64,000 bases of DNA from Luteimonas salinisoli (GCF_013425525.1 NZ_JACCKA010000094.1:72435-136434), one strand, 5' to 3'; positions 36,758 through 45,777 are shown, counted from the first letter of the stretch. Program-made: numbers and translations. Notes: generated by a model from the letters alone, not told the origin.

Positions 36758-38941
36758 TCACCGCTCCACCGTCAGGCGCCAGTTGCCGATCAAGTTGAAC
36801 GAAGCCCAGTAGAACGGGTGCGCGCTTTCGGGCTCGCCCAGCACGGCGAGCTGCCCGGCCTGCATCGCCCGCTGCAGGTCGGCGCCGCCGCGCAGGTCGC
36901 GGTACAGGGTCGTCATCAGCCGCTCGGTGTCGCGATCGGGCACCGGCCACAGCGAGGCGACCAGCGCCGAGGCGCCGGCCGACAGGAACGAACGGGTGAA
37001 GCCCAGCACCTCGTCGCCGTCGGCGACGCGGCCGAGGCCGGACTCGCACGCCGACAGCGTCACCAGCGAGACGCCGTCCAGGTCCAGGTCGAGCACCTCG
37101 CGCGCCTCCAGGAAGTTCTGCCTGCCGTTCTCGTCGGCGAGCAGGATCTGCGAATGCAGGGGGTCGGTGATGTCGGCGCGGGCATGCGCGGCGACGTGGA
37201 CGATGCGCGCCCCCGGCGCATCGGCGACGAAGCGCGTCTTGGTCGCGTCGGCATGGTAGTAGGCCCGAGAACCGGGGAACATCGCCGCAAGGTTCTCGAC
37301 CTCGCGCTCCGATCCGGGCAGCGGATCGGCCACCGTCGGGCTCACGAGCGGATTGCCGAACGCGAGCAGCCGCGGCGCCGTGCGCGGTGCGTCGGCGACC
37401 AGGCGCGCGGCGATGCTGACCGAGGGCGCGGTCGTGATCGGGTGCCGCTCGATCAGGTAGCGCCCCTCTACGCGCAGCGCCTGGAACGGCAGGTAGTGCA
37501 GCGGCCCGTGCGGGACCACGATCAGGCGCTGCCCTTCCTGCAGGCCGAGGGGCGTTACCAGCAGCGCCGCGATGCCGTCTCCGGCGCCCACCGCCGCCGG
37601 TCGCAGGCCGATGATCGCGTCGCGGTAGGCGTCGACCAGGCGCTCCAGGTCGGCGCGCGGCAGCGCGATCCGGTGCTCGCTGATGCCTTCCGGCGAAATC
37701 ACCCAGGCCAGCAGCAGGTCCTCCAGCGAGTGATAGGCGACCACCCGCTCGTCCGCGCGCAACTGCCGCCGCAGCGCCGCGACCTCGATCGCCGCGGCGG
37801 TGGCGTCCCCGGGGGTCCGGCCGCGGTCGGCGACCGCATCGAGCAGCGCACGGGCGCGGCTGCGCTCGCTGATGTCGAAAGCGCGCTCGGCGTTGCCGGT
37901 TTCCGAATGCAGGCGGATCGCGCGGTCGAACACCGTCTGCAGGTCGGAGAACAGGCCCATCCGGAACTCCTCGCTGCGAAAACGCGCGCGCACCCGGTCG
38001 AACGCGGCGAGTGCGCGCTCCAGCGCCTGCGCCGCCGCCTGCGGCCGCCCGAGCGCCTGTTCGCTCTTGGACACGCCGTCCAGCGCCCACAGCGTGTAGA
38101 AGCCCTCGTCGTCCGCGACCTGCTTGCCGACCAGGCCCTGGAACAGCGCCAGCGCCTCGGCCGGATTGTTCTCGGCCAGCAGCAGCCTGCCGCGGGTGCG
38201 ATCGAGTTCGGCGCGCTGCACCTCGCCCTCGGGCAAAGCGATCGCCTCGAACTCGCTGCGTGCCCGCGCCACGTCGCCGGCGAGGATCAGCGCGTTCACC
38301 AGCGACGCCTGCACCAGCGGCCGGTAGCGGTCGGAGCTGCTCGCCAGCGCGGTCTCGTAGGCGGCGATCGCCTCCGGATAGCGCCCCCGCCGCGCATGCA
38401 CGTCGCCCAGGACCTTGTGCGCCGGCCCCTGCACCTGGCGCGGGTCGTCGGCACGCTTGCCGAGGGCGAGATTGGCGAAGCCCTCCGCGCGATCGAGCTG
38501 GCCGGCGTAGTCGAAGGCGATGGCCAGGTCGCGATAGGCCTTGGCCAGCAGGTCCTCGTTGCCGGTCTGCAGGGCGACGTGCAGCGCCTTGCTGGCGGCC
38601 TGCACGCTGCGGCGGAACTCGCCGCGTTCGGCGAGCGCCACGGCCTGGCTGCAGTACGCGTATCCGTCCAGCTTGATCTCGTCGGCTTCGTACAGGGCGG
38701 CGCCGTCCGCGGCCAGCGACAACGCGGTATCGGCATCCTCCATGCGGGCGACGGCACCCATCACGGCGCGCAGGTCCGGGTGAACCCCGTCGGCGACGGC
38801 CGGCGCGGCGGTCTGCGCCTGCGCCGCCGGCGCGACCGCCAGCAGCGACAGCGCGACCGCGAGCACCGGGGCAAGGATGGACGCGAACGGCGCGAAGGTC
38901 GCGCCGCGGCACCGGTCTCGAAGCGGGTGCGCGTCTGGCAT
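36758..38941 (-). CDS. exported TPR–CHAT (caspase-like) protein
   Basis: CHAT domains are caspase-fold peptidases. The 727-residue product has a signal peptide ending in APAAQAQ, so it acts in the periplasm or outside. A TPR region spans about 60-330 (YRDLAIAFDYAGQLDRAEGF and GRYPEAIAAYETALAS). The CHAT domain covers about 420-720. The catalytic dyad is His 586 (HVAAHARAD) and Cys 632 (SACESGLG). It is the first gene of an operon with tpsB and tpsA. It may process or help export TpsA; that is inference. A 10-base motif (39004-39013) shared with the tssB leader lies about 60 bases upstream. Confidence 0.9.
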   Translation of the reverse strand: MPDAHPLRDRCRGATFAPFASILAPVLAVALSLLAVAPAAQAQTAAPAVADGVHPDLRAVMGAVARMEDADTALSLAADGAALYEADEIKLDGYAYCSQAVALAERGEFRRSVQAASKALHVALQTGNEDLLAKAYRDLAIAFDYAGQLDRAEGFANLALGKRADDPRQVQGPAHKVLGDVHARRGRYPEAIAAYETALASSSDRYRPLVQASLVNALILAGDVARARSEFEAIALPEGEVQRAELDRTRGRLLLAENNPAEALALFQGLVGKQVADDEGFYTLWALDGVSKSEQALGRPQAAAQALERALAAFDRVRARFRSEEFRMGLFSDLQTVFDRAIRLHSETGNAERAFDISERSRARALLDAVADRGRTPGDATAAAIEVAALRRQLRADERVVAYHSLEDLLLAWVISPEGISEHRIALPRADLERLVDAYRDAIIGLRPAAVGAGDGIAALLVTPLGLQEGQRLIVVPHGPLHYLPFQALRVEGRYLIERHPITTAPSVSIAARLVADAPRTAPRLLAFGNPLVSPTVADPLPGSEREVENLAAMFPGSRAYYHADATKTRFVADAPGARIVHVAAHARADITDPLHSQILLADENGRQNFLEAREVLDLDLDGVSLVTLSACESGLGRVADGDEVLGFTRSFLSAGASALVASLWPVPDRDTERLMTTLYRDLRGGADLQRAMQAGQLAVLGEPESAHPFYWASFNLIGNWRLTVER

Positions 38942-38998
38942 GCCTGGACTCCATGGCGACGGGGGGACGTCGTCGCAGCCGTGCAGCCGTGACGAACG

Positions 38999-39014
38999 TC
39001 GCGAGTCTAGGAAC
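38999..39014 (-). promoter_or_regulatory. putative promoter or operator element of the CHAT–tps operon
   Basis: On the minus strand the sequence TTCCTAGACT is followed by CGCG, about 62 bases before the CHAT start. CTAGACT resembles an RpoS-type extended -10 with one mismatch. The same ten bases occur ahead of tssB. No convincing -35 is visible. Confidence 0.3.
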
Positions 39015-39145
39015 CATCGCCGGCAGCGCCTATCCGCGAGACGAGATAGGGCTTTCGGCGTAGCGCCGGGGAAGGCGCCTAGGCGGCATCCGGGGAGGCG
39101 CGCCCCGCCCCGGGACGCCCCCGCCGGCTGCGTCGGACCATGCCG

Positions 39146-39742
39146 TCAGGCCAGGTTTGCCGCCTGCGCCACGTCGGATGCGCGTGCGCTCGCTTTCGAA
39201 GCGCCGGATGCCGGCGCGCGAAGCAGGCGCCCCTGCGCGCACCCGCCACGGCGGAATTCCACCAGGCTGCCGGGTGCGGAGCCTTCGACGTACAGCCTTC
39301 CCAACGGAGCCAGGAAGGCGTTGCGCCGTTCCGGGACCATTGCCGGCAGCATCGCCAGGAGCACGCACGGGTCGTAGAAGCGGAACGACCGGCTGGCCCC
39401 GCCGGGACCGGGGATGCGCAACCAGGCACGCAGATGCTCGCGCAGCGCCCGTCCGTCGCCGCCGGACGGCGGGCACAGCGCAATGCCGCCGTGCCGGTCC
39501 CAGCAGGTTCGCAGCACCTCGGCGGCCTGCGCAGCGTCGCGGTGCACGTGCACGAGGTAGGGCGCGCATTCGGTCAGCACCGGATCGAGGCCTTCCGACA
39601 GCAGGCACCAGTACTCGGCGCCGGCCAGGCGCAGCCGCCGCGGCAGATCCGGCGTGCGGCAACCGTCGAGCACGGCATAGGCATCGTCGACGTCGGCGAA
39701 CAGGCGCGCCCGCAGCCGTTCACCCGACGAGACCGCATTCAT
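39146..39742 (-). CDS. orphan DUF4123 T6SS adaptor protein
   Basis: The 198-residue product matches the DUF4123 layout. An N-terminal AYAVLDGCR segment corresponds to LYAVLDGAR of the adaptor at 20796. ECAPYLVHVHRD and FRFYDPCVLLAMLPAM match APYLVKLERD and FRYYDPRVLRIFLPT. Several extra Cys are present. No vgrG or recognisable effector lies next to it, so it may be the remnant of a lost cassette or serve another VgrG. The frame stays open upstream to at least an ATG pair at 39913-39916, which would add a region with a helical start (RDLLGYAIGRVRRAF). The shorter start was chosen. Confidence 0.75.
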   Translation of the reverse strand: MNAVSSGERLRARLFADVDDAYAVLDGCRTPDLPRRLRLAGAEYWCLLSEGLDPVLTECAPYLVHVHRDAAQAAEVLRTCWDRHGGIALCPPSGGDGRALREHLRAWLRIPGPGGASRSFRFYDPCVLLAMLPAMVPERRNAFLAPLGRLYVEGSAPGSLVEFRRGGCAQGRLLRAPASGASKASARASDVAQAANLA

Positions 39743-40220
39743 GGTCGCCTGGCTGCTCTGCCGGACCGGCTGGGACAGGCGGATCCGGTTCGCTCGTCCG
39801 CCGTCCGCGCCGTCGCATGGGTTCGGCGGCGGCGCCAGGGCCGCACCGGCAGCCGGGCCGTGGTCGAATGCGCGCCGCACTCGCCCGATGGCATATCCAA
39901 GCAGGTCTCGCATCATGCTGGGGTTCTCGCGAATTTCATTCCATTGCCCGGCCGGCCACTCGAAGAGGACCCCCCTTCCACCTGGAACGGACGATGGCAT
40001 CGCAAGAGGACATCCCGACAGGACATCCCGACCTGCGCACCGTCCGCCGCCGAGCGGAACCGCAGCGCTGCGCGTTCGAACAGGGGGGGCGGTCCAGTCG
40101 CCGCATGACCTGCCGAAGACCGACTGGCCGTTCAACCCGGAGGCACGGGCTTCAAGCGCCTCGTCCGCGTTCATCCGCGTCTAGAATGCCTTCAATTGCG
40201 GCCGGGAAGCGCTCCACCCC
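39743..40220. other. 478-base spacer between the orphan adaptor and the hybrid kinase
   Basis: The left part could belong to a longer form of the adjacent DUF4123 gene. A direct repeat (GGACATCCCGAC twice in 25 bases) lies at about 40009-40033. A possible -10 element (CTAGAAT) lies near 40180-40190, 30-40 bases before the kinase start. No other gene was supported. Confidence 0.4.
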
Positions 40221-42146
40221 ATGAGCATCGACGTCCAGCCTGCTCCGGCGCCGCGGCGTGCGCGCGAACTGTCGCTCGTCGCCAGGCTGAGCCTGCTTGC
40301 GATCCTGCCGGCCTCCCTGATCGCGGTGCTGCTGGCGGTGCTGCTGAACCACAACCATCATCGCGAGATCGAGCACGTCGTCTCGGCCGCCGCAGACGCG
40401 GCGGCCGGCAACCTCGCCGCCGCGGCCGCCGCCGCCATGACGAACGACGATCGCGCGGCTCTGGCGCAGATCGCCGAGCCGCTCGCGGACAACGAGGACC
40501 TGGTCCGCGTGCAATTCCTGTCCCGCGACGGCGAGATCCTGGCCGAGGCGTCCGGCCCCGCCGAACGGTCGCAGCCGCGCTTCGTCGAAGTCACGAGCCC
40601 GGTGGCGGCGGCAACGCCGGGAGCGGCGTCGCCCGGACGGGTGCGGATCCGGTTCGGGCTCGGCCGCATGGACGACATCCGGCGCCGGCAGACGCGGGCC
40701 ACCGCGCTGCTTCTGGTCGCGTGCCTGACCGCGGCAGGCGTGGCCGGCTGGCGCGCCGCCAGGCGCGTGAGCGCGCCGGTGCTGGCGCTGGCCGATGCCG
40801 TGGACCGCCTGGGCCGCGGCGCGCGCGGGGTCAGCGTGCCGGTGACCCGCGGCGGCGAGATCGGCCATCTGCAACGGGGCTTCAACGCCGCCTCGGTGGC
40901 GCTGACCGAAGCGTGGGACGAACTGGAGGCGCGCATCGCCGCCGCCACCGACGAACTGGCGCGCAAGAACGCCAAGCTGGAGGCGGCCAGCCACGCGCGC
41001 GCACGCTTCCTCGCGGCGGCCAGCCACGATCTGCGCCAGCCGCTCTACGCGTTGACGCTGTTCTCTTCGGCACTGAAGGCCGGCGAGACCGATCCGGGGC
41101 GCCTCGCCCGCGCCAGCCACATCCAGGAATGCGTGGCCACGCTCGACGGCCTGTTCTCGGAGCTGCTGGACCTCTCGCGCCTGGAAAGCGGCACGATGCA
41201 GCCCTCGCCGAGCGACTTCCCGCTGGATCCGCTGCTCGAAGACGTGAACCGCACGTTCCGCATGATCGCCGAGAAGCGCGAACTGCGCCTGGTGCTGCGC
41301 AAGACCGATGCCTGGGTGCACACCGACCGCACCATGCTGGCGCGCATCGTCAACAACCTGGTGAGCAACGCTTTGCGCTACACCGAACGGGGCGGCGTGC
41401 TGGTCGGGGTACGCGCCGCCGGCACCGGGCACGTCCGCATCGAAGTCTGGGACACCGGCCCGGGCATCGCGCCCGAGCACCAGGCGCGCGTGTTCGAGGA
41501 ATTCTTCCAGGTCGAATCCGCGCGATCGGAGCGCGGGCCCCGGGAACACGGCATGGGGCTCGGCCTGGCGACGGCGCACCGCCTCGCCCACCTGCTCGGC
41601 AGCGAGCTGGAACTGCACTCGCGACTGCAGCTCGGCAGCATGTTCGGCGTAACCGTCCCGCGCGCGCACGCGGAGGCGCACACGCGCGCGGCCGACGCGC
41701 AGCGCGATGCGCCGCTGGACGCGAGCGGATTGCGCGTGCTGGTGATCGACGACGAGCCGACGATCCTGGAGGGCATGCGCGTGTTGATGCACAGCTGGGA
41801 CTGCGACATGCGCGCGGCCGAGGACGCCGAACAGGCGCTGGCCGCAGTGCGCGGCTGGGGCCCGCCGGACATCGTGCTGTCGGACCTGAAGCTCGCCCGC
41901 GGTCGCACCGGCCTGGAGGCGCTGCGCAGGCTGGAAGCGCACTACGGCGTGCCCGAGGGGGCATCCCCGCCGTTCGCGCGCCTGCTGATCACCGGCGAGA
42001 CCAAGGGCGAACGCCTGCATGAAGCGAACGAGGCGCGCGTTCCGGTGCTGCACAAGCCGGTTGCGCCGGAGCGGCTACGGGAGGCGATGATCGCCGCGGT
42101 GCTGGCCAGCCAGAGGACGGACGACGGAACGCCGACGGTCAACTGA
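40221..42146 (+). CDS. hybrid sensor histidine kinase/response regulator
   Basis: This is a membrane sensor kinase with a fused receiver. The 641-residue product has a first membrane helix (about 22-43), a periplasmic region of about 110 residues, a second helix (about 158-178) and a HAMP domain (about 180-232). HisKA contains His 269 in ASHDLRQPL. The HATPase domain has NNLVSNALRYT, DTGPGI and GMGLGLA. A REC domain (about 500-630) has IDDE, the phospho-acceptor Asp 555 in LSDLK, and the HKPV Lys. The stop overlaps the convergent tssE end by 8 bases. Its signal and target are unknown; the NarL-type regulator at 55469 is a candidate partner. Confidence 0.93.
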   Translation: MSIDVQPAPAPRRARELSLVARLSLLAILPASLIAVLLAVLLNHNHHREIEHVVSAAADAAAGNLAAAAAAAMTNDDRAALAQIAEPLADNEDLVRVQFLSRDGEILAEASGPAERSQPRFVEVTSPVAAATPGAASPGRVRIRFGLGRMDDIRRRQTRATALLLVACLTAAGVAGWRAARRVSAPVLALADAVDRLGRGARGVSVPVTRGGEIGHLQRGFNAASVALTEAWDELEARIAAATDELARKNAKLEAASHARARFLAAASHDLRQPLYALTLFSSALKAGETDPGRLARASHIQECVATLDGLFSELLDLSRLESGTMQPSPSDFPLDPLLEDVNRTFRMIAEKRELRLVLRKTDAWVHTDRTMLARIVNNLVSNALRYTERGGVLVGVRAAGTGHVRIEVWDTGPGIAPEHQARVFEEFFQVESARSERGPREHGMGLGLATAHRLAHLLGSELELHSRLQLGSMFGVTVPRAHAEAHTRAADAQRDAPLDASGLRVLVIDDEPTILEGMRVLMHSWDCDMRAAEDAEQALAAVRGWGPPDIVLSDLKLARGRTGLEALRRLEAHYGVPEGASPPFARLLITGETKGERLHEANEARVPVLHKPVAPERLREAMIAAVLASQRTDDGTPTVN

Positions 42147-42579
42147 CCTGGTACACCTGCGTGCTGAGCTGCAGAACCGCGTCGAACTGCACCTTCTCGC
42201 GATCCGGCCCCAGTTCCATCATGGCATCGACCCGGAAGCACAGCGCACGCTCCAGCTGCCGCGGCGGCTCCAGCGTCACCCGCACCCTCGACAGCCTGGA
42301 TTCGTGCAACGCGATGGTTTGTTCCAGCGAGCGCCGGGTGCGGTCGCGATCGTGCGGGCTGAGCAGGCTGAAGGAGGAAAAATCCAGGATCCCGTAGGTG
42401 AGCGAGGACTTGCGGCACTCCTCGAACGCCTCCGGGATGGTGCGCGCGCCCTCGGACCGGGTATTGAGCAGGCTTTCCAGGTCGCGGGAGACGAACTGGC
42501 GCAGTTCGCTGATCGAGATCGACCGACCGGCATCCTCCGGAATCGGCTCGTCGGTCAGGCGATCGATCAGGCCCCGCAT
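42139..42579 (-). CDS. tssE: T6SS baseplate protein TssE
   Basis: TssE is the gp25-like baseplate wedge component. The 146-residue product has ELRQFVSRDLESLLNTR near its start, carrying the conserved gp25 EExxR-like helix region. RKSSLTYGILDFSSFS and DRTRRSLEQTIALHESRLSRV follow. Length and motifs fit the family. It is the last gene of the tssB–tssC–hcp unit, 12 bases after the PG-binding gene. Confidence 0.92.
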   Translation of the reverse strand: MRGLIDRLTDEPIPEDAGRSISISELRQFVSRDLESLLNTRSEGARTIPEAFEECRKSSLTYGILDFSSFSLLSPHDRDRTRRSLEQTIALHESRLSRVRVTLEPPRQLERALCFRVDAMMELGPDREKVQFDAVLQLSTQVYQVS

Positions 42580-42591
42580 GTCACGGCTCCA

Positions 42592-43029
42592 TCAGGAGCG
42601 ACCGCGGCGAAGCCCCGGCAGCCCGCCCCCCGGAACCGTCAGCGTTGCGCAGCGCGACGTCGTCGTCACCGCCATCGGCTGCCTGATGGTTCGCTCCTCC
42701 GGGCCGGCGCTCGACAGCCGTTCGTCCATTCGCGCCAGCGTGTTCCTCCCGACGCGTCCGTCCCACTGGCTGTATTCCTTCGCGAACGCCTGCTTCTGGA
42801 AGGCGAGCACCGTCGCATGGGTCTCCGCCCCGAAAATGCCATCGGGCTCGCCCGCAGGGTACCCGGGGAAGGACTTCGGCATCGGGTAGCCCAACTGGAC
42901 AAGGGCGCGCTGGATGCGCCCGACCGCGTCCGCGACGTCGTGCGGCGGCCCCTTCTTCACCGACGGGCCGCCCGCCGCGGCCTGCTCGAGCCGGGCCGAT
43001 CCGGCCAGGGTCGTGGATTTCAGCGCCAT
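42592..43029 (-). CDS. peptidoglycan-binding domain protein in the T6SS operon
   Basis: The 145-residue product carries a PG_binding_1-like three-helix domain at about 28-105 (VGRIQRALVQLGYP…DGIFGAETHATVLAFQ…VGRNTLARMD). There is no signal peptide, so it would have to be exported by another route, possibly as T6SS cargo, or act inside the cell. It lies between a DUF922-like gene (27 bases upstream) and tssE. The C-terminal part is Gly/Arg-rich and unassigned. Function is not known. Confidence 0.75.
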   Translation of the reverse strand: MALKSTTLAGSARLEQAAAGGPSVKKGPPHDVADAVGRIQRALVQLGYPMPKSFPGYPAGEPDGIFGAETHATVLAFQKQAFAKEYSQWDGRVGRNTLARMDERLSSAGPEERTIRQPMAVTTTSRCATLTVPGGGLPGLRRGRS

Positions 43030-43056
43030 CCGTCTTCTCCGTAGTGCCGCGGCCGC

Positions 43057-43653
43057 TCATGGGATCAGGCTGGCCGCCCTGAGACTGTCGCGCAGCCGCA
43101 GGCCGGTGGTGCGCGCGCCGACGACCGCGGTCTTCCACTTGGCCTGTTCGGCCTTGAACCCGGTGGGATCGTGCTTGGTCTGGTCGTCGTAGGCGTCCTG
43201 CAGCGCCTGGGCCCTGGCCTGGCTGTTGCGCTCCATCGCCTGCTTGATGTCCTCGATGCCGTCCTCGGACGAGTCGTACGCGTTGGCTGCGATCGCGGCG
43301 AAATCCCTGGCGTAGTCCCGTGCGGACAGTGCGCCGATCAGGTAGTGGATCTGTTCGTGATCGAGCAACGCCTCGCGCTTCGACTCCGGCCAGTCGTCGA
43401 AGACGAAGCTCGCCACCCACATCTTCTGTCCATCGAGCCGCACGGTCGTAGTCGGCTCCTGGACCAGCTTGTACACCACCGGCTTGCTGCCCTTGACCGC
43501 CCTGACTTTCAGGTCGGCCGGTGCCACCGTCCAGCCGACGGCGGTCTGGGCGGCTATCGCGATCTGTCCCGCGGAAGGAGCGGCCATCTTCCGGCGCTTG
43601 AAGTCTTCCCAGACCAGGACGCGATTCAGGGCGGTTGCAGGCGCCAGAAGCAT
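43057..43653 (-). CDS. DUF922-like putative zinc protease in the T6SS operon
   Basis: The 198-residue product has RVLVWEDFKRR at the start, then a beta-rich part with WVASFVFDDWPESKREALLDHEQIHYLIG. HEQIH is an HExxH zinc-site candidate, at about residues 98-102. This layout resembles DUF922 putative Zn proteases, recalled from family knowledge. No signal peptide is present. It sits between hcp and the PG-binding gene, which suggests a pair acting on the cell wall, as effector or accessory enzyme. The function is unproven. Confidence 0.65.
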   Translation of the reverse strand: MLLAPATALNRVLVWEDFKRRKMAAPSAGQIAIAAQTAVGWTVAPADLKVRAVKGSKPVVYKLVQEPTTTVRLDGQKMWVASFVFDDWPESKREALLDHEQIHYLIGALSARDYARDFAAIAANAYDSSEDGIEDIKQAMERNSQARAQALQDAYDDQTKHDPTGFKAEQAKWKTAVVGARTTGLRLRDSLRAASLIP

Positions 43654-43727
43654 GCATCGATCCTCCGTCCGACCCGAGGGCAGGCGCGCACCGGCCCTGT
43701 GGCGAGTTCACCCGTAGCGGAGCCGCG

Positions 43728-44219
43728 TCAGCTCGCCTTGTTGAGCGCACGGTCGTAGGCCGCGGAGATCGCACCCTCCAGGCCGCCATCCTCCTTCTGC
43801 GGCTTGTACTCGTACTTGATCCTGGTGAAGTTCAGCGTGAACGAGTCCATCGGGATCGAGCTGGCGCCACCGCCGCCGCCGGTCTGATAGCTGCTCACCA
43901 TGAAATCCTCAATGGTGATGGTCATGTACTCGACCTGGCCGCCCTTGCCGCCGGCCTTGCGGCAGTGGAGCACCGCCTTCTTGATGTGGTCGCCGGCGAA
44001 CGAAGCCTTCATCAGCAGCGGCGTGGACTTGTCGGCCTGCTTGTTGAACTGCAGGTCCGAGACCTCCGCCTTGCCGGTGCCGCCTCCGCCGCCACGGCCG
44101 GTGCCGCCCATGTTGGTCGTGGTGAAGCCCCAGCTGTCGATCTCGACGCTGTCCTTGAACTTCTCGTCGAGGGATTCGCCCTTGATTCCGTCGATTTCCA
44201 GCAAGTAATCGGATGCCAC
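43728..44219 (-). CDS. hcp: T6SS tube protein Hcp (TssD)
   Basis: Hcp hexamers stack to form the inner tube. The 163-residue product starts with a GTG at 44219 and the family N-terminus YLLEIDGIKGES. HIKKAVLHCRKAGG and FTLNFTRIKYEYKPQ are diagnostic. Two Gly-rich loops (around 38-48 and 114-119) are longer than usual. It follows tssC after a 73-base spacer that holds a strong stem-loop. Confidence 0.96.
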   Translation of the reverse strand: MASDYLLEIDGIKGESLDEKFKDSVEIDSWGFTTTNMGGTGRGGGGGTGKAEVSDLQFNKQADKSTPLLMKASFAGDHIKKAVLHCRKAGGKGGQVEYMTITIEDFMVSSYQTGGGGGASSIPMDSFTLNFTRIKYEYKPQKEDGGLEGAISAAYDRALNKAS

Positions 44220-44244
44220 GGTCGTGTCTCCTTAGGATTTCATG

Positions 44245-44266
44245 GCCCGTGCGGCGACGCGCGGGC
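44245..44266 (-). terminator. stem-loop between tssC and hcp (possible attenuator or processing site)
   Basis: On the minus strand a nine-base stem with one mismatch (GCCCGCGCG and CGCACGGGC) closes a four-base loop, about 26 bases before the hcp start. No T-run follows, so full termination is unlikely. Such structures can raise hcp expression over upstream sheath genes by mRNA processing; here that is inference. Confidence 0.45.
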
Positions 44267-44292
44267 TTCTGCGAGGGATTCGCATGGGCGAC

Positions 44293-45777
44293 TCAACGCG
44301 CCGACTTGGGCAGCTCGGCGACCAGCCGCAGGGAAACGCTCAGCTCGTCCAGCTGATAGTGGGGACGCAGGAACGCAACGGACTTGTATGCGCCCGGCTT
44401 GCCCGGTATCTCGGCCACCTCGATGCGCGCTTCGCGCAGCGGACGCTGCGCCTTGGCCTCCTGGGAGGCGTTGTCGTCGAGCAGCACGTACTGGGAAATC
44501 CAGTTGCCGAGGAACAGCTCCACGCCGGACCTGGAGGCGAAGCTGCCGAGCTTGTCGCGCATCATCGCCTTGAGGTAGTGCGCGACGCGGCTCACGGCGA
44601 AGATGTACTGCAGCTGCGCCGACAACCTCGCGTTCGCGTTGGCGGCGTCGGTGTTGTACTCCTTCGGCCTCTGCACCGACTGGGTGGAGAAGAACGCCGC
44701 ATAGTCGGTGTTCTTGCAGTGCACCAGCGGGACCAGCCCGAGATCGGCCAGCTCCTTCTCGCGGCGGTCGGTGATGGCGATCTCGGTCGGGCACTTGAGC
44801 GCGACCTCGCCGTCGTCGGTGCCGAAGGTATGCGTCGGCAGCCCTTCGACCAGCCCGCCGCCCTCCACCCCGCGGATCGCGGCGGTCCAGCCGTACTTCG
44901 CGAAGGCGTCGGTGATCTTGCTGCCGAGCGCATAGGCGGCGTTCATCCACAAGTAGCGCTCGTGCTCCTTTCCGGTGACCGTCTCGGTGTAGTTGAACGC
45001 CTCCACCGGCGCGGTTTCCGGCCCGTAGGGCAGGCGCCCGAGCACGTGCGGCATCGTCAGGCCCACGTAGCGCGAGTCCTCCGAGGCGCGGAAGCTCTTC
45101 CACTTGGCGTACTCGACGGTATCGAAGATCTTGGCCAGGTCGCGCGGGCCGGACAGCTCGGTGAAGCTCTCGAAGCCCAGCAGCTCCGGCGATGCGGCGG
45201 AGAGAAACGGCGCGTGCGCCGCGGCGGCGACGTGCGAGATCTCCTCGACCAGGTACATGTCCTCCGGGTGACGGCCGAACTCGTAGTCGCCGATCAGCGT
45301 AGCGAACGGCGCACCGCCGAAGGTACCGTACTCTTCCTCGTAGACCTTCTTGAACAGCGTCGACTGGTCGAAGTCGGAGGCGTTCTTGAAGTCCCGGACC
45401 AGCTCCTTCTTGGTGCAGTTGAATACCTTGATCTTGAGCGTGGTGCTGGTTTCGCTGTTGTCCACCATGTACTTCAGGCCGCGCCAGCTGCCTTCCATGC
45501 GCTGGAAGTCCGGCAGGTGCATGATCGCGGAGAGCTGGTCGGACAGCAGCCGGTCGAGCTCCGCGATACGCGCGTCCAGCGCGGTGATCGCATCCTTGGA
45601 CACGATCATGGCGCCCTCGGTGACCTGGTTCACCAGTTCGGCGATCAGGTCGCGGGCGCGCGTGCGCTCCGAATCCGTCTTGGCGATCTTGGTTTGGGAG
45701 AGGATCTGCTCGAGCAGTCCGCCCTCGGCGGCGTCGGCAGCGGCGGCAGGCGCCGCCTGGGTCTCGGTATTGGCCAT
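44293..45777 (-). CDS. tssC: T6SS contractile sheath large subunit TssC
   Basis: TssC pairs with TssB to build the sheath. The 494-residue product has the family hallmarks MHLPDFQRMEGSWRGLKYM near residue 90, PFATLIGDYEF and a C-terminal sheath core. The N-terminus is Ala-rich and probably flexible. It starts 55 bases after tssB and was kept at the ATG at 45777. No frame damage is seen. Confidence 0.97.
   Translation of the reverse strand: MANTETQAAPAAAADAAEGGLLEQILSQTKIAKTDSERTRARDLIAELVNQVTEGAMIVSKDAITALDARIAELDRLLSDQLSAIMHLPDFQRMEGSWRGLKYMVDNSETSTTLKIKVFNCTKKELVRDFKNASDFDQSTLFKKVYEEEYGTFGGAPFATLIGDYEFGRHPEDMYLVEEISHVAAAAHAPFLSAASPELLGFESFTELSGPRDLAKIFDTVEYAKWKSFRASEDSRYVGLTMPHVLGRLPYGPETAPVEAFNYTETVTGKEHERYLWMNAAYALGSKITDAFAKYGWTAAIRGVEGGGLVEGLPTHTFGTDDGEVALKCPTEIAITDRREKELADLGLVPLVHCKNTDYAAFFSTQSVQRPKEYNTDAANANARLSAQLQYIFAVSRVAHYLKAMMRDKLGSFASRSGVELFLGNWISQYVLLDDNASQEAKAQRPLREARIEVAEIPGKPGAYKSVAFLRPHYQLDELSVSLRLVAELPKSAR

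Noticed and set aside
42581-43789. A 402-codon frame covering the DUF922-like and PG-binding genes on the same strand
   Set aside because: Its product is Arg/Gly-rich without domains, whereas the two shorter genes in the other frame match known folds.
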